Below the pieces are notes generated by a model. That model did no database searches. It was not told where the DNA came from and saw only the letters and a program-made list of their open reading frames with translations. A stretch of 64,000 bases of DNA from Clostridium prolinivorans (GTDB lineage Bacteria; Bacillota; Clostridia; Clostridiales; Clostridiaceae): the NCBI RefSeq assembly GCF_004011155.1, contig NZ_RJWG01000003.1, forward strand, positions 1 through 64,000, read 5' to 3'. This document shows positions 1 to 10,039 of the stretch, piece by piece; the first letter of the stretch is position 1; each line of letters opens with the position of its first letter. The translations under genes and the position numbers were made by a program.

Positions 1-14
1 GAAAGAACAATATA

Positions 15-131
15 TCTGGTGACGATGGCGAGAAGGTAACACCCGTTCCCATTCCGAACACGCAAGTCAAGCTTCTCAGCGCCGATGGTACTGCTCGGGA
101 GACCGAGTGGAAGAGTAGGACGTTGCCAGAT
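15..131 (+). rRNA. rrf: 5S ribosomal RNA
   Basis: A compact 117-base GC-rich block begins TCTGGTGACGATGGCGAGAA and ends CGTTGCCAGA. The two ends pair as the terminal helix, and the internal CCGAACACG and TACTGCTCGGGAGACCGAG segments are typical of bacterial 5S rRNA. Two tRNA genes follow at once, the usual 3' end of a clostridial rRNA operon. The 16S and 23S genes would lie left of the window. The ends are estimated from the helix. Confidence 0.95.
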
Positions 132-136
132 TTTAT

Positions 137-211
137 GGCTCCTTGGTCAAGCGGTTAAGACACCACCCTTTCACGGTGGTAACAGGGGTTCGATTCCCCT
201 AGGAGTCACCA
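137..211 (+). tRNA. tRNA-Glu (anticodon TTC)
   Basis: A 75-base cloverleaf with acceptor GGCTCCT pairing with AGGAGTC, anticodon loop CTTTCAC giving TTC, T-arm GGGGTTCGATTCCCC and an encoded CCA. It starts six bases after the 5S rRNA and is probably cut from the same rRNA precursor. Confidence 0.97.
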
Positions 212-217
212 TAATAT

Positions 218-301
218 GCAGGCGTGGCGGAATTGGCAGACGCACTAGACTTAGGATCTAGCGCCTATGGCGTGGGGGTTCGACTCCCTTCGCCTGCACC
301 A
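218..301 (+). tRNA. tRNA-Leu (anticodon TAG)
   Basis: An 84-base class II tRNA with a long variable arm, acceptor GCAGGCG pairing with CGCCTGC, anticodon loop CTTAGGA giving TAG, discriminator A and an encoded CCA. It decodes CUA/CUG-type leucine codons. It is unlikely to be the ligand of the CUC-specifying T-box at 26.5 kb, which should use a GAG-anticodon tRNA-Leu. Confidence 0.97.
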
Positions 302-304
302 AAT

Positions 305-344
305 AAAAAGAACCTTTTATAAAAATAAGAAGGTTCTTTTTATT
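305..344 (+). terminator. Terminator of the rRNA/tRNA operon
   Basis: AAAAAGAACCTT pairs perfectly with AAGGTTCTTTTT across a short A/T loop and runs into a T tract. It closes the 5S-tRNA transcript. The next 150 bases are AT-rich and hold nothing recognisable until the S10 promoter. Confidence 0.9.
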
Positions 345-497
345 TTTATGTGATTAATTTATTACTTATAAGTTAATAATATTAAATATTATAAATTATT
401 GAACCTATATTCACTAGTTTTTTTAATTCAGTATAAGTAAACAATATTAAATATATAAATAAATTATATAACATTATTCTTTGTATTTAAAAAATAC

Positions 498-526
498 TTG
501 TCAAAATATAAAATTTAGTGTACAAT
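498..526 (+). promoter_or_regulatory. Sigma-A promoter of the S10 operon
   Basis: TTGTCA and TACAAT are separated by 17 bases, a near-consensus vegetative promoter. Transcription would begin near 533, leaving a leader of about 200 bases before rpsJ. No other good promoter was noticed between here and secY, so it probably drives much of the ribosomal cluster. Confidence 0.8.
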
Positions 527-533
527 ATAGGAG

Positions 534-720
534 TTGCGATGTAATAACAGCGATGAGGCAAGAGGTGGCCGGCTTCCGGGGAATTTTTGCTGAGTATGCT
601 CAAGTCATGAACTGGGCGACGGAGAGTCTGTAAAGTGTTGCTATGTTTAAGTATATGCAACACCCGGAACAGTTTACAGAACATCCGCTGTTGTACGTAG
701 GAAGCAAAGCGTGCGATGAA
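534..720 (+). promoter_or_regulatory. Structured leader of the S10 operon
   Basis: The region between promoter and rpsJ ribosome site is much richer in G and C than its surroundings and contains pairable blocks, for example GGCCGGCTTCCGG, and ACAGTTTACAGAACATCCGCTGTTG where CAG/CTG arms can pair. Ribosomal operon leaders of this kind often bind an encoded protein (L4 in the S10 operon of E. coli). The structure is seen; autoregulation here is inference, and I cannot assign an Rfam family. Confidence 0.5.
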
Positions 721-735
721 AAGGAGGGAAATAAA

Positions 736-1044
736 ATGGCAAAACAAAAAATTAGAATTAGATTAAAGGCTTTTGATCATAACATATTAGATCAATCAGC
801 TGAAAAAATTGTAGAAACTGCAAAATCTACAGGAGCTAAAGTAGCAGGACCAGTTCCACTACCAACTGAAAAAGATGTTATAACAATTTTAAGAGCTCCA
901 CACAAATATAAAGATTCAAGAGAACAATTTGAAATGAGAACTCATAAAAGACTAATAGATATACTTAGTCCATCACCTAAAACTGTTGATGCGCTTATGA
1001 GATTAGATTTGCCAGCAGGCGTTGATATTGAAATAAAATTATAA
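736..1044 (+). CDS. rpsJ: 30S ribosomal protein S10
   Basis: A 102-residue protein of the usual S10 length, opening [20 protein letters not shown] and carrying the PLPT and [14 protein letters not shown] segments. S10 sits in the 30S head and, as NusE, also takes part in antitermination. The start is the ATG behind AAGGAGGG at 721-728; an in-frame ATG at 643 lies in the leader and is not used. It opens the S10 operon, 87 bases before rplC. Confidence 0.97.
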   Translation: MAKQKIRIRLKAFDHNILDQSAEKIVETAKSTGAKVAGPVPLPTEKDVITILRAPHKYKDSREQFEMRTHKRLIDILSPSPKTVDALMRLDLPAGVDIEIKL

Positions 1045-1130
1045 TCGTACATAATATAAGTACGAAATAAAAATTGAACTATTATGATTGCTAAGGTGAT
1101 CCGCTAATATGTTTAGGAGGTGCAAGAGAT

Positions 1131-1760
1131 ATGAAAAAGGCTATACTAGGTAGAAAACTTGGTATGACTCAAATTTTCGATGAAAATGGGAAAGTAGTTC
1201 CAGTTACAGTTGTTGAAGCAGGTCCATGCGTTGTAATTCAAAAGAAGACTGTTCTTAAAGATGGTTACGATGCAATACAAGTTGGATTTGAAGATATAAG
1301 AGAATCATTAAGAAATAAACCAATAAAGGGACATTTTGCAAAAGCAGGTGTGCCTTTAAAGAGATTTGTTAAAGAATTAAAACTTGAAAATGCTAGCGAA
1401 TATCAAGTAGGTCAAGAAATTAAAGTTGACATATTTGAAGCAGGTGAAAGAGTTGATGTTTCAGGTGTTTCAAAAGGAAAGGGATTTGCTGGTGTTATAA
1501 AGAGATGGAATTTTAACAGAGGACCAGAAAGCCACGGTTCTAAATTTCACAGAGCAGTAGGTTCAATGGGTGCTTCATCATATCCATCAAGAACATTTAA
1601 AAACAAGAAAATGCCTGGACATATGGGAAATGTCAATACAACAGTATTAAACCTTCAAGTAGCAAAGGTAATGCCTGAAAAGAACATTATTCTTATTAAA
1701 GGCGGAATACCAGGACCTAATAAAGGTTTAGTAGTAATTAGAAATACTGTTAAAGCCTAA
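1131..1760 (+). CDS. rplC: 50S ribosomal protein L3
   Basis: A 209-residue L3 with the family N-terminus ([15 protein letters not shown]) and the extended basic loop around residues 120-165 ([20 protein letters not shown]) that reaches the peptidyl transferase region. L3 helps start 50S assembly. It follows rpsJ after 86 bases that include a small hairpin (TCGTAC/GTACGA at 1045-1065), and has a strong TAGGAGGTG site before its ATG. Confidence 0.97.
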   Translation: MKKAILGRKLGMTQIFDENGKVVPVTVVEAGPCVVIQKKTVLKDGYDAIQVGFEDIRESLRNKPIKGHFAKAGVPLKRFVKELKLENASEYQVGQEIKVDIFEAGERVDVSGVSKGKGFAGVIKRWNFNRGPESHGSKFHRAVGSMGASSYPSRTFKNKKMPGHMGNVNTTVLNLQVAKVMPEKNIILIKGGIPGPNKGLVVIRNTVKA

Positions 1761-1785
1761 GTTTTGGTAGAAAGGAGGATACAGA

Positions 1786-2406
1786 ATGCCTACAGTAGGA
1801 TTATATAATAAAGAAGGACAAAAAGTTGGAGATATACAATTATCAGAAAATGTATTTGCTGCTCCAATAAATACTTATGCAATGCACCAAGTTGTATTAG
1901 CACAGCTTGCTAATAAAAGACAAGGAACACAATCTGCTAAAACTAGAGCTGAAGTTTCTGGAGGTGGAATAAAGCCATGGAGGCAAAAGGGAACTGGTAG
2001 AGCAAGACAAGGTTCAATCAGATCACCACAATGGACTCATGGTGGTATAGTATTTGCACCAAAGCCAAGAGACTACAGCATGTCAGTACCTAAGAAGTTA
2101 AAAAGAGTGGCTTTAAAGTCAGCGCTTTCTTCAAAGGTTGCAGATAATAATATAATTGTATTAGAAAGTTTAGAATTAGAAGCTCCAAAAACTAAAGAAA
2201 TAGTTTCAATGTTAAATGCTTTAAATGCAAAAAATACATTAATTGTAACTGCTGAAGTTAATGAAAATGTATATAAATCAGCAAGAAACATTGAAGGAGT
2301 TGCAGTATTACCTATAAATAATTTAAATGTATATGATTTATTAAAATATGAAAAATTTATAGTAACTAAAGATGCTGTATCAAAAATTGAGGAGGTGTAT
2401 GCATAA
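1786..2406 (+). CDS. rplD: 50S ribosomal protein L4
   Basis: A 206-residue L4 with the central exit-tunnel loop (residues about 45-95, [20 protein letters not shown]). L4 lines the nascent peptide tunnel and in several bacteria represses its own S10 operon through the leader RNA. The ATG follows GAAAGGAGGATACAG. Its last base is the first base of rplW, so the two are translationally coupled. Confidence 0.97.
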   Translation: MPTVGLYNKEGQKVGDIQLSENVFAAPINTYAMHQVVLAQLANKRQGTQSAKTRAEVSGGGIKPWRQKGTGRARQGSIRSPQWTHGGIVFAPKPRDYSMSVPKKLKRVALKSALSSKVADNNIIVLESLELEAPKTKEIVSMLNALNAKNTLIVTAEVNENVYKSARNIEGVAVLPINNLNVYDLLKYEKFIVTKDAVSKIEEVYA

Positions 2407-2702
2407 TGAAGCTAACTAATTACGATATAATAAGAAAACCAGTTATCACTGAAAAAAGCATGGCTTCAATGGCAGACAAAAAATACACCTTCATAGTTGA
2501 TGTGCATGCTAATAAAACAATGATTAAAAAAGCAGTAGAAGAAGTTTTTGGAGTTAAGGTTGAAGATGTAAAAGTTATGAACATAATGGGAAAAACTAAG
2601 AGAGTTGGAGTTCATATAGGAAAAAGACCTGACTACAAAAAAGCTATAGTTAAGTTAACTGCAGATAGCAAAAATATAGAATTCTTTGAAGAAATGCAAT
2701 AA
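2406..2702 (+). CDS. rplW: 50S ribosomal protein L23
   Basis: A 98-residue L23 with the N-terminal [13 protein letters not shown] motif and the [19 protein letters not shown] core. L23 sits at the tunnel exit and docks trigger factor and SRP. The ATG overlaps the rplD stop by one base and its GAGGTG ribosome site lies inside rplD. Confidence 0.96.
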   Translation: MKLTNYDIIRKPVITEKSMASMADKKYTFIVDVHANKTMIKKAVEEVFGVKVEDVKVMNIMGKTKRVGVHIGKRPDYKKAIVKLTADSKNIEFFEEMQ

Positions 2703-2770
2703 TTAATATAAGTGTATAAAAAGCAAGTATTGGCTGAGGGCCAGAAAAGCTAAAAAAAGGAGGGAATAAA

Positions 2771-3604
2771 ATGGCAGTTAAAAAGTTTAAACCTACCACA
2801 CCTTCAAGAAGACAAATGACAATGCCAACATTTGAAGAGATAACAACTGATGTACCAGAGAAATCTCTTTTAGTGCCATTGAAGAAGAATGCTGGTAGAA
2901 ATAACCAAGGTAAAATAACTGTTAGACATCACGGTGGTGGTGCAAAACAAAAATATAGAATAATAGATTTTAAGAGAAATAAAGATGGAATTCCAGCTAA
3001 AGTTTCTACTATAGAATATGATCCAAATAGATCAGCATATATAGCATTGGTAACTTATGCGGACGGAGAAAAAAGATATATTATAGCTCCAGTTGGACTT
3101 AAAGTTGGAGATGTAGTAATGTCTGGTCCAGATGTAGATATAAAAGTTGGTAATACCCTTCCACTTAAAAACATACCTGTTGGTACTGTAATTCATAATA
3201 TTGAATTAACTGCTGGAAAAGGAGCACAATTAGTAAGAAGTGCAGGTGCTTCTGCTCAGCTTATGGCAAAAGAAGGAGATTATGCTACACTTAGATTACC
3301 AAGTGGCGAAATGAGATATGTAAGACTTGAATGCAGAGCTACTATAGGAACAGTTTCTAACTTAACACACGAAATTGTTAACTTAGGTAATGCAGGAAGA
3401 AAAAGACATATGGGTTGGAGACCTACTGTAAGAGGTTCAGTAATGAATCCTGTTGATCACCCACATGGTGGTGGAGAAGGTAAATCACCAATAGGTCATC
3501 CAGGACCACTTACTCCTTGGGGTAAACCTGCGCTTGGATATAAGACAAGAAAGCATAAGAAATATTCAGATAGATTCATAATTAAGAGAAGAAATACTAA
3601 ATAA
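2771..3604 (+). CDS. rplB: 50S ribosomal protein L2
   Basis: A 277-residue L2 with the OB-fold and SH3-like RNA-binding domains and the C-terminal signature [13 protein letters not shown] (about residues 224-236), whose histidine lies near the peptidyl transferase centre. The basic tail [19 protein letters not shown] is typical. It starts behind AAAAGGAGGG after a 68-base gap with a short TGGC/GCCA hairpin. Confidence 0.97.
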   Translation: MAVKKFKPTTPSRRQMTMPTFEEITTDVPEKSLLVPLKKNAGRNNQGKITVRHHGGGAKQKYRIIDFKRNKDGIPAKVSTIEYDPNRSAYIALVTYADGEKRYIIAPVGLKVGDVVMSGPDVDIKVGNTLPLKNIPVGTVIHNIELTAGKGAQLVRSAGASAQLMAKEGDYATLRLPSGEMRYVRLECRATIGTVSNLTHEIVNLGNAGRKRHMGWRPTVRGSVMNPVDHPHGGGEGKSPIGHPGPLTPWGKPALGYKTRKHKKYSDRFIIKRRNTK

Positions 3605-3671
3605 TTAGGGGAGAATTTATAATTCTCTTCCTATATTATCTCAATAGGTAATATGAAGGGAGGCAAATTAA

Positions 3672-3956
3672 TTGAGTAGATCAGTAAAAAAGGGACCTTT
3701 TGTTCATGAAGGTTTATTAAAGAAAATAAATGAGATGAACAAAACAGGAGAAAAGAAGGTTATAAAAACTTGGTCTAGAAGTTCAACTATATTCCCACAA
3801 ATGATAGGTCACACAATAGCTGTGCATGATGGAAGAAAACATGTTCCAGTTTACATATCAGAAGATATGGTAGGACACAAGCTAGGTGAATTTGTATTAA
3901 CTAGAACTTTTAAAGGCCATGTAGATAAAACTGAAAAGAAAACTGGCTTAAAGTAA
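3672..3956 (+). CDS. rpsS: 30S ribosomal protein S19
   Basis: A 94-residue S19 ([18 protein letters not shown] at the N-terminus, [16 protein letters not shown] near the C-terminus). It contacts S13 and 16S rRNA in the head. The start is a TTG behind GAAGGGAGG at 3655-3663. The gap before it holds a 7-bp hairpin (GAGAATT/AATTCTC near 3612-3628) without a T tract. Confidence 0.96.
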   Translation: MSRSVKKGPFVHEGLLKKINEMNKTGEKKVIKTWSRSSTIFPQMIGHTIAVHDGRKHVPVYISEDMVGHKLGEFVLTRTFKGHVDKTEKKTGLK

Positions 3957-3979
3957 TTTAAGGAAGGAGGTAGCTAACT

Positions 3980-4315
3980 ATGGAAGCTAAAGCTATAGCT
4001 AAATATATAAGAATGTCACCAATGAAAGTTGGGGTAGTTCTTGATTTAATTAGAAATAAAAATGTAAATGAAGCTTTTGCTATATTACAATATACTCCAA
4101 AGGATGCAGCTGTCGTAGTAAATAAATTATTAAAGTCAGCTGTAGCAAATGCAGAAAATAATCTAAATTTAGATGTTAATAGATTATATGTTTCTGAAGC
4201 ATATGTAGGTCAAGGACCAACATTGAAAAGATATAGACCACACGCACAAGGTAGAGCGTTTAGTATAAAGAAGAGAACTAGTCATATTACACTTGTAGTT
4301 AAGGAAAGAGCATAA
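3980..4315 (+). CDS. rplV: 50S ribosomal protein L22
   Basis: A 111-residue L22 with the conserved [20 protein letters not shown] start and the C-terminal tunnel hairpin segment [20 protein letters not shown]. This hairpin lines the exit tunnel; changes in it give macrolide resistance in other species, and nothing unusual is seen here. The ATG follows GGAAGGAGGTAG. Confidence 0.97.
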   Translation: MEAKAIAKYIRMSPMKVGVVLDLIRNKNVNEAFAILQYTPKDAAVVVNKLLKSAVANAENNLNLDVNRLYVSEAYVGQGPTLKRYRPHAQGRAFSIKKRTSHITLVVKERA

Positions 4316-4331
4316 GAAGGAGGGATATATA

Positions 4332-4997
4332 GTGGGACAAAAAGTACATCCACACGGCTTAAGAGTTGGTGTAATTAAAGATTGGGATGCAAAATGGTAC
4401 GCTGATAAGAAAAATTTTGCTGACAATTTAATAGAAGATAACAAAATAAGAGAATTTGTAAAAAGAAGACTATACCAATCTGGTATTTCTAAAATTGAAA
4501 TAGAAAGAGCTGCAAAAAGAATTAAATTAAATATATATACTGCTAAGCCAGGAATGGTTATAGGAAAAGGTGGAGCAGGAATAGAAGAATTAAAAAAAGA
4601 TATTTCAGCTATTGTTAAAGATAAAACTGTACTTATAAATATAGTAGAAGTTAAAAATGCTGAAACAGATGCTCAGCTTATGGCTGAAAATATAGCAGCG
4701 CAATTAGAAAAAAGAATAGCATTTAGAAGAGCTATGAAGCAGACTATACAAAGAGCTATGAAGCAAGGAGTTAAAGGAGTTAAAACTGAATGTTCAGGAA
4801 GACTTGCTGGTGCTGAAATAGCTAGAACTGAAAGATATCATGAAGGAACAATTCCACTACAAACATTAAGAGCCGATATAGATTATGGTTTTGCAGAAGC
4901 AGATACAACTTATGGTAAAATTGGAGTTAAAGTTTGGGTGTATAAAGGAGAAGTTCTTCCAACTAAGAAAGTTAAGAAGGAAGAAGTAAACGCATAA
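4332..4997 (+). CDS. rpsC: 30S ribosomal protein S3
   Basis: A 221-residue S3 with a type II KH domain ([17 protein letters not shown] at about residues 75-92) and the C-terminal domain with [16 protein letters not shown] and [14 protein letters not shown]. It forms part of the mRNA entry channel. The start is a GTG behind AAGGAGGG at 4317-4324, giving the normal N-terminus [12 protein letters not shown]. Confidence 0.97.
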   Translation: MGQKVHPHGLRVGVIKDWDAKWYADKKNFADNLIEDNKIREFVKRRLYQSGISKIEIERAAKRIKLNIYTAKPGMVIGKGGAGIEELKKDISAIVKDKTVLINIVEVKNAETDAQLMAENIAAQLEKRIAFRRAMKQTIQRAMKQGVKGVKTECSGRLAGAEIARTERYHEGTIPLQTLRADIDYGFAEADTTYGKIGVKVWVYKGEVLPTKKVKKEEVNA

Positions 4998-5014
4998 GGA
5001 AGGAGGAATACGCT

Positions 5015-5458
5015 ATGTTAATGCCTAAAAGAGTTAAACATCGTAAGCAAATGCGTGGCAGAATGAGAGGTAAAGCTACAAGAGGTAACTTTATTGCTTA
5101 TGGAGATTTCGGTATTCAAGCCACTGAACCAGGATGGATTACAAGCAATCAGATAGAAGCAGCCAGAATAGCTATAAATAGATATATTAAAAGAGGAGGA
5201 AAACTTTGGATAAAGATTTTCCCAGATAAACCAGTTACTGAAAAGCCTGCAGAAACACGTATGGGATCCGGAAAAGGTTCACCAGAATTTTGGGTTGCAG
5301 TTGTAAAACCAGGCAGAGTATTATTTGAATTATCAGGAGTATCAGAAGAAGTAGCTAGAGAAGCAATGAGACTAGCATCACATAAACTTCCTGTATCAAC
5401 TAAGTTTGTTACAAGGAAAGATTTTGAGGAAATGGGTGGTGAAATTAATGAAGGCTAA
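5015..5458 (+). CDS. rplP: 50S ribosomal protein L16
   Basis: A 147-residue L16 with the N-terminus [16 protein letters not shown] and the [21 protein letters not shown] core. It helps position the A-site tRNA. Two in-frame ATGs exist at 5015 and 5021. The first is taken because it lies eight bases from GGAGG at 5002-5006, which adds Met-Leu to the common MPKR start. The end overlaps rpmC by 11 bases. Confidence 0.96.
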   Translation: MLMPKRVKHRKQMRGRMRGKATRGNFIAYGDFGIQATEPGWITSNQIEAARIAINRYIKRGGKLWIKIFPDKPVTEKPAETRMGSGKGSPEFWVAVVKPGRVLFELSGVSEEVAREAMRLASHKLPVSTKFVTRKDFEEMGGEINEG

Positions 5459-5657
5459 TGATTTAAGAGAATTAAGAGAAAGTACCCCTCAAGATTTAAA
5501 AGAAAAGTTAAATAGCCTAAAAGCTGAGTTATTCAATTTAAGATTTCAGCTAGCTACTGGTCAGCTTGAAAATCCAATGAGAATAAGAGAAGTAAAAAAA
5601 TCTATAGCCCAAATTAAAACCATCCTTAGGGAAGCTGAGTTAAGGGCAATAAAGTAG
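5448..5657 (+). CDS. rpmC: 50S ribosomal protein L29
   Basis: A 69-residue helical-hairpin protein ([20 protein letters not shown], then [20 protein letters not shown]) typical of L29, which binds 23S rRNA near the tunnel exit next to L23. The ATG at 5448 lies inside the end of rplP and has GGTGG at 5434-5438 as ribosome site. Longer in-frame starts upstream would sit within rplP and are rejected. Confidence 0.95.
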   Translation: MKANDLRELRESTPQDLKEKLNSLKAELFNLRFQLATGQLENPMRIREVKKSIAQIKTILREAELRAIK

Positions 5658-5681
5658 TATGCCGAAAGGAGGAGCGTCCAA

Positions 5682-5936
5682 GTGGAAAGAGCAAATAGAA
5701 AAACAAGAATTGGAAGAGTTGTTTCTGATAAAATGGATAAAACCATAGTAGTTGCTGTTGAAACAAAAGTTCGTCACCCATTATATGGTAAAACAGTTAA
5801 CAGAACTACTAAGTTTAAGGCACATGATGAAAACAATGAAGCTAAAATTAATGATAGAGTTTTAATAATGGAAACTAGACCATTATCTAAAGATAAAAGA
5901 TGGAGACTTGTTGAGATAGTTGAAAAAGCTAAATAG
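5682..5936 (+). CDS. rpsQ: 30S ribosomal protein S17
   Basis: An 84-residue OB-fold protein with [20 protein letters not shown] and the C-terminal [20 protein letters not shown], a standard S17. It binds 16S rRNA early in 30S assembly. The start is GTG behind AAAGGAGGAG. Confidence 0.96.
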   Translation: MERANRKTRIGRVVSDKMDKTIVVAVETKVRHPLYGKTVNRTTKFKAHDENNEAKINDRVLIMETRPLSKDKRWRLVEIVEKAK

Positions 5937-5963
5937 CTTAAACATTGAAAGGAGGGTATTTAC

Positions 5964-6332
5964 ATGATACAGCAACAAACAATGTTAAAGGTAGCTGATA
6001 ATACTGGTGCTAAAGAAATAATGTGCATTAGAGTATTAGGCGGTTCTAAAAGAAAGTATGGAAACATTGGAGATGTAATAGTTGCTAGCGTTAAAAGTGC
6101 AACACCTGGCGGAGTTGTTAAAAAAGGTGATGTTGTAAAAGCAGTAATAGTTAGATCCGTTAAAGGAGTAAGAAGAGCTGATGGCTCATATATAAAATTT
6201 GATGAAAACGCAGCAGTTATAATAAAAGATGATAAACAGCCAAGAGGAACTCGTATCTTTGGGCCTGTGGCTAGGGAGCTAAGGGATAAGGAATATACAA
6301 AGATTCTTTCATTGGCGCCTGAAGTTCTATAA
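5964..6332 (+). CDS. rplN: 50S ribosomal protein L14
   Basis: A 122-residue L14 starting [20 protein letters not shown], with [15 protein letters not shown] and the C-terminal [19 protein letters not shown]. It lies at the subunit interface and forms bridges to 16S rRNA. It opens the spc part of the cluster behind AAAGGAGGG. A 207-codon open frame on the other strand here is only a shadow. Confidence 0.97.
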   Translation: MIQQQTMLKVADNTGAKEIMCIRVLGGSKRKYGNIGDVIVASVKSATPGGVVKKGDVVKAVIVRSVKGVRRADGSYIKFDENAAVIIKDDKQPRGTRIFGPVARELRDKEYTKILSLAPEVL

Positions 6333-6350
6333 GATAGGGAGGTGGCTATT

Positions 6351-6674
6351 GTGGAAAAAACAAAGGTACATGTAAGAAAAAAAGATACAGTTATGGTTAT
6401 ATCCGGAAAAGATAAAGGTAAAATAGGAGAAGTTTTAAAAGTTTTACCTAAATATGGCAAAGTTATTGTTAAAGATGTTAATGTAGTTAGCAGACATACA
6501 AAACCAAACAAAACAAATATGCAAGGCGGAATTATAAAAAAAGAAGCTCCAATATTTAGTTCAAAGGTTATGTTATATTGCAATAACTGTAAAAATGTAA
6601 CAAGAATAAGTCATAAAATACTTGATGACGGAACTAAGGTTAGAGTATGTAAAAAGTGCGGAGAAACATTTTAA
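6351..6674 (+). CDS. rplX: 50S ribosomal protein L24
   Basis: A 107-residue L24 with the KOW motif ([20 protein letters not shown]) and a C-terminal zinc-ribbon-like CxxC pair (CNNC about residue 82, CKKC near the end) found in part of the family. It starts 50S assembly. The GTG at 6351 is chosen because GGAGGT at 6338-6343 is seven bases upstream; an in-frame GTG at 6342 overlaps that site. Confidence 0.95.
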   Translation: MEKTKVHVRKKDTVMVISGKDKGKIGEVLKVLPKYGKVIVKDVNVVSRHTKPNKTNMQGGIIKKEAPIFSSKVMLYCNNCKNVTRISHKILDDGTKVRVCKKCGETF

Positions 6675-6696
6675 TGTTTGAAAGGAGGTTTAACTA

Positions 6697-7239
6697 ATGG
6701 TTCCAAGACTACAAGAAAAATATGAAAAAGAAGTTATCCCAGCTTTAATGGAAAAGTTTGGATATAAAAATATAATGGAAGTTCCTAAATTAGATAAAAT
6801 AGTTGTGAACATGGGTGTAGGAGAAGCTAAAGATAATCCTAAAGTATTAGAATCTGCTATGTCTGATTTACAGTTAATAACTGGTCAAAAGCCAATTCTA
6901 ACTAGAGCTAAGAAATCTATAGCTAATTTTAAAATAAGAGAAAACATGCCAATAGGATGTAAAGTTACTCTTAGAAAAGATAGAATGTTTGAATTTGCTG
7001 ATAAACTTATAAATGTAGCTTTACCAAGAGTTAGAGATTTTAGAGGCGTTTCAGATAAATCTTTTGATGGAAGAGGAAATTATTCATTAGGAATTAAGGA
7101 ACAACTAATTTTCCCAGAAATTGAATATGATAAAATTGATAAAGTAAGAGGTATGGATATAATATTTGTAACTACTGCAAAGACAGACGAGGAAGCAAGA
7201 GAGCTATTAAGATTCCTTGGTATGCCATTTGCTCAATAA
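6697..7239 (+). CDS. rplE: 50S ribosomal protein L5
   Basis: A 180-residue L5 with [18 protein letters not shown], the [20 protein letters not shown] segment and the C-terminal [14 protein letters not shown]5 binds 5S rRNA and contacts the P-site tRNA. The ATG follows GAAAGGAGG. Confidence 0.97.
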   Translation: MVPRLQEKYEKEVIPALMEKFGYKNIMEVPKLDKIVVNMGVGEAKDNPKVLESAMSDLQLITGQKPILTRAKKSIANFKIRENMPIGCKVTLRKDRMFEFADKLINVALPRVRDFRGVSDKSFDGRGNYSLGIKEQLIFPEIEYDKIDKVRGMDIIFVTTAKTDEEARELLRFLGMPFAQ

Positions 7240-7254
7240 TTAAGGAGGGAAAAC

Positions 7255-7440
7255 ATGGCACGTAAGGCTTTAATAGAAAAGTGGAATAAAGAACCAAAGT
7301 TCTCAACTAGAGCTTATACAAGATGCAGAATATGTGGAAGACCACATGCTGTATTAAGAAAATTTGGTGTATGCCGTATTTGTTTTAGAGAACTTGCTTA
7401 TAAAGGTCAAATACCTGGCGTAAAAAAAGCAAGTTGGTAA
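7255..7440 (+). CDS. rpsZ: 30S ribosomal protein S14, zinc-binding (type Z)
   Basis: A 61-residue S14 with two CxxC pairs ([20 protein letters not shown], about residues 24-43), the zinc-binding short form. Many Firmicutes hold a second zinc-free copy elsewhere for zinc shortage; none is in this window. It starts 15 bases after rplE behind AAGGAGGG. Confidence 0.96.
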   Translation: MARKALIEKWNKEPKFSTRAYTRCRICGRPHAVLRKFGVCRICFRELAYKGQIPGVKKASW

Positions 7441-7473
7441 TAAAACTTATTAGATGAAAGGAGGCACAAATAA

Positions 7474-7872
7474 ATGGCAATGACAGATCCTATTGCAGAT
7501 TTTCTAACACGTATTAGAAATGCTAATGTTGTTAGACATGAAATAGTAGAAGTACCGTCTTCAAATATAAAGAAGGCTATTGCAAATATAATGCTACAAG
7601 AGGGATACCTTAAAAATATAGAGGAATATAATGATGGTTCAGTACCTATGTTAAGATTAACAATGAAATATGGTGCTAATAAACAAAGAGTTATAACTGG
7701 ACTTAGAAGAATATCTAAACCAGGACTTAGAGTTTATTGTAAGAAAGAAGAAATACCAAAAGTACTTAATGGCTTAGGGGTTGCTATTATATCAACTTCT
7801 AAAGGAATAGTTCCAGATAGAGAAGCAAGAAAATTAGGACTAGGTGGAGAAGTTATTTGCTACATCTGGTAG
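7474..7872 (+). CDS. rpsH: 30S ribosomal protein S8
   Basis: A 132-residue S8 starting [18 protein letters not shown] and ending with the conserved [20 protein letters not shown] region. It binds the central domain of 16S rRNA; in E. coli it is the repressor of the spc operon, which is not shown here. The ATG follows GAAAGGAGGC. Confidence 0.97.
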   Translation: MAMTDPIADFLTRIRNANVVRHEIVEVPSSNIKKAIANIMLQEGYLKNIEEYNDGSVPMLRLTMKYGANKQRVITGLRRISKPGLRVYCKKEEIPKVLNGLGVAIISTSKGIVPDREARKLGLGGEVICYIW

Positions 7873-7894
7873 TTTAACAGAGGAGGTGTAATTA

Positions 7895-8437
7895 ATGTCA
7901 AGAATAGGAAGACTTCCAGTATCTATACCAAATGGTGTAACAGTTACAGTAACACCAGACAATGTTGTTACTGTTAAAGGACCAAAAGGTCAACTTGTAA
8001 AGGCTATGAGTAATAAAATTAATATTGCTGTTGAAAATAATTCTGTAGTTGTTACAAGAAATAGTGATGATAAAGAAGAAAGAGCTCTTCACGGATTAAC
8101 TAGAGCTTTAATAAATAATATGATTGTAGGAGTTACTTCAGGATATCAAAAAACATTAGAATTAGTTGGTGTTGGTTATAGAGCAGCACTACAAGGTAAA
8201 AAATTAGTATTAAATCTTGGATATTCACATCCAGTTGAAATAGAAGCAGTACCTGGCATTGAATTTGAAACTCCAGCTCCAACAAAAGTAGTTGTTAAGG
8301 GAATTGATAAAGAATTAGTTGGTGCAGTTGCTGCAGATATAAGAACATGGAGAAAGCCAGAGCCATATAAGGGCAAAGGAATTAAATATGATAATGAAGT
8401 AATAAGACGTAAAGAAGGAAAAACTGGTAAGAAATAA
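7895..8437 (+). CDS. rplF: 50S ribosomal protein L6
   Basis: A 180-residue L6 with two similar domains: [18 protein letters not shown] at the N-terminus and [20 protein letters not shown] near the C-terminus. It lies near the factor-binding site of the 50S subunit. Ribosome site GAGGAGGTG. The 71-base gap to rplR has a weak GTCAAT/ATTGAC hairpin. Confidence 0.97.
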   Translation: MSRIGRLPVSIPNGVTVTVTPDNVVTVKGPKGQLVKAMSNKINIAVENNSVVVTRNSDDKEERALHGLTRALINNMIVGVTSGYQKTLELVGVGYRAALQGKKLVLNLGYSHPVEIEAVPGIEFETPAPTKVVVKGIDKELVGAVAADIRTWRKPEPYKGKGIKYDNEVIRRKEGKTGKK

Positions 8438-8508
8438 TTAGTTTACAAACCGTCAATGCGTACAAATTAAGTTTGGAGTATTGACAATTATGAGAAGGGG
8501 TGAACTTT

Positions 8509-8868
8509 ATGATTAAAAAAGAAGATAGACAAGAAGCTAGAGTAAGACGTCATTTAAGAATACGTAAAAAAGTTTCTGGTACATCTGAAAGACCAAGATT
8601 ATCAGTATATAGAAGTGAAAAGAACATATATGCTCAAATAATCGATGATGTTGCTCAAAAAACATTAGTTTCTGCATCAAGTCTTGATAAAGAATTTGAA
8701 GGAGTTGGAAGCAACAAAGAAGCAGCAAGAAAAGTTGGTGCTTTAATAGCTAAAAGAGCGTTAGAAAAAGGAATTAAGTCTGTTGTATTTGACAGAGGCG
8801 GATATATTTATCATGGAAGAATACAAGAACTTGCTGAAGGAGCAAGAGAAGCTGGACTAGAATTTTAA
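8509..8868 (+). CDS. rplR: 50S ribosomal protein L18
   Basis: A 119-residue L18 ([20 protein letters not shown], then [24 protein letters not shown]), which binds 5S rRNA together with L5. The ATG at 8509 is eight bases from GAAGGGG at 8494-8500. A GTG at 8500 in the same frame overlaps that site and is rejected. Confidence 0.96.
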   Translation: MIKKEDRQEARVRRHLRIRKKVSGTSERPRLSVYRSEKNIYAQIIDDVAQKTLVSASSLDKEFEGVGSNKEAARKVGALIAKRALEKGIKSVVFDRGGYIYHGRIQELAEGAREAGLEF

Positions 8869-8886
8869 TAAGAAGGAGGGAAATAA

Positions 8887-9384
8887 ATGAGAATAGATCC
8901 TAGCACACTAGAGCTAAAAGAAAAAGTTGTTTTTATAAATAGAGTTGCCAAGGTTGTAAAAGGTGGTAGAAATTTCAGATTCAGTGCTCTTGTAGTAGTT
9001 GGAGATGAAAATGGCCACGTTGGAGTTGGAATTGGTAAATCAATAGAAATTCCTGAAGCTATTAGAAAAGGAATTGAAGATGCTAAAAAGAATCTTATTA
9101 AAGTACCTATAGTTGGGACTACAGTTCCTCATGAAGTTTTAGGAGTATTTGGAAAAGGTAAAGTTCTTATTATGCCAGCAGCAGAAGGTACTGGAGTTAT
9201 AGCTGGAGGTCCAGCTAGAGCAGTACTTGAGCTTGCAGGATTAAAGGATGTTAGAGCTAAATCACTTGGTTCTAATAATCCAAGAAACATGGTTAATGCT
9301 ACAATAAACGGGTTAGCTTCTTTAAGAACAGCTGAAGAAATTGCTAAGCTTAGAGGTAAGACCGTTGAAGAGATTCTAGGTTAG
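8887..9384 (+). CDS. rpsE: 30S ribosomal protein S5
   Basis: A 165-residue S5 with the double-stranded RNA-binding-like N-terminal domain ([20 protein letters not shown]) and the C-terminal [21 protein letters not shown]5 is part of the mRNA entry site and affects decoding accuracy. The ATG follows GAAGGAGGG, 18 bases after rplR. Confidence 0.97.
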   Translation: MRIDPSTLELKEKVVFINRVAKVVKGGRNFRFSALVVVGDENGHVGVGIGKSIEIPEAIRKGIEDAKKNLIKVPIVGTTVPHEVLGVFGKGKVLIMPAAEGTGVIAGGPARAVLELAGLKDVRAKSLGSNNPRNMVNATINGLASLRTAEEIAKLRGKTVEEILG

Positions 9385-9397
9385 GAGGGACTTGACC

Positions 9398-9577
9398 ATG
9401 GCTAAGCTACAAATCACATTAAAAAAGAGCTTAATTGGAAGATTAGATAGTCACATAGCTACTGCTAAAGCTCTTGGGCTATCTAAAATAGGAAAAAGCG
9501 TTGAAAAAGAGGATACTCCTCAAATTAGAGGTATGATAAATAAAATAAGCTATCTTTTAGATGTAAAAGAAATATAA
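9398..9577 (+). CDS. rpmD: 50S ribosomal protein L30
   Basis: A 59-residue L30 ([20 protein letters not shown], then [20 protein letters not shown]). The ATG at 9398 lies seven bases from AGGAGGGA at 9383-9390; a TTG at 9392 is too close. It begins 13 bases after rpsE. Confidence 0.95.
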   Translation: MAKLQITLKKSLIGRLDSHIATAKALGLSKIGKSVEKEDTPQIRGMINKISYLLDVKEI

Positions 9578-9598
9578 AATTAAGAGGAGGTGTAATAA

Positions 9599-10039
9599 AT
9601 GAAACTTCATGACTTAAAACCAGCAGAAGGCGCTAGAAAAAGTCCTAAAAGAGTAGGTAGAGGTACTGGTTCAGGGCTTGGAAGAAATGCCGGAAAAGGT
9701 GAAAAAGGACAATGGGCTAGATCAGGTGGTGGAGTAAGACCAGGTTTTGAAGGAGGTCAGATGCCTTTATACAGAAGACTTCCAAAGAGAGGTTTTACTA
9801 ATATATTCGCTAAAGAATATGCAACCATAAATGTAGATAGATTAAACATATTTGAAAATGGTACAGTAGTTACACCTGAACTTCTTCTTGAAAAAAGAGT
9901 AATAAGTAAATTATATGATGGTGTAAAAATATTAGGAAATGGAGAATTACAAAAAAGCTTGACAGTTAAGGCATCAAAGTTTTCTAAAACTGCAGCTGAA
10001 AAAATTGAAGCGGCTGGGGGAAAAGTTGAGGTGGTATAA
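9599..10039 (+). CDS. rplO: 50S ribosomal protein L15
   Basis: A 146-residue L15 with the glycine- and arginine-rich N-terminal extension (residues 15-60, [19 protein letters not shown]) that threads into 23S rRNA, and the globular C-terminal half. Ribosome site AAGAGGAGGTG. The stop codon directly abuts the secY ATG, so the two are likely coupled. Confidence 0.96.
   Translation: MKLHDLKPAEGARKSPKRVGRGTGSGLGRNAGKGEKGQWARSGGGVRPGFEGGQMPLYRRLPKRGFTNIFAKEYATINVDRLNIFENGTVVTPELLLEKRVISKLYDGVKILGNGELQKSLTVKASKFSKTAAEKIEAAGGKVEVV

Noticed and set aside
218-301. tRNA-Leu(TAG) as ligand of the leuA T-box
   Set aside because: The specifier is CUC, which needs a GAG anticodon; UAG would mispair at the third position.
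6342-6350. Longer L24 starting at GTG 6342
   Set aside because: This codon overlaps the GGAGGT ribosome site, while GTG 6351 has correct spacing and the family N-terminus.
5960-6583. 207-codon open frame on the minus strand
   Set aside because: It lies exactly opposite rplN and rplX, which are certain; the frame is a shadow.
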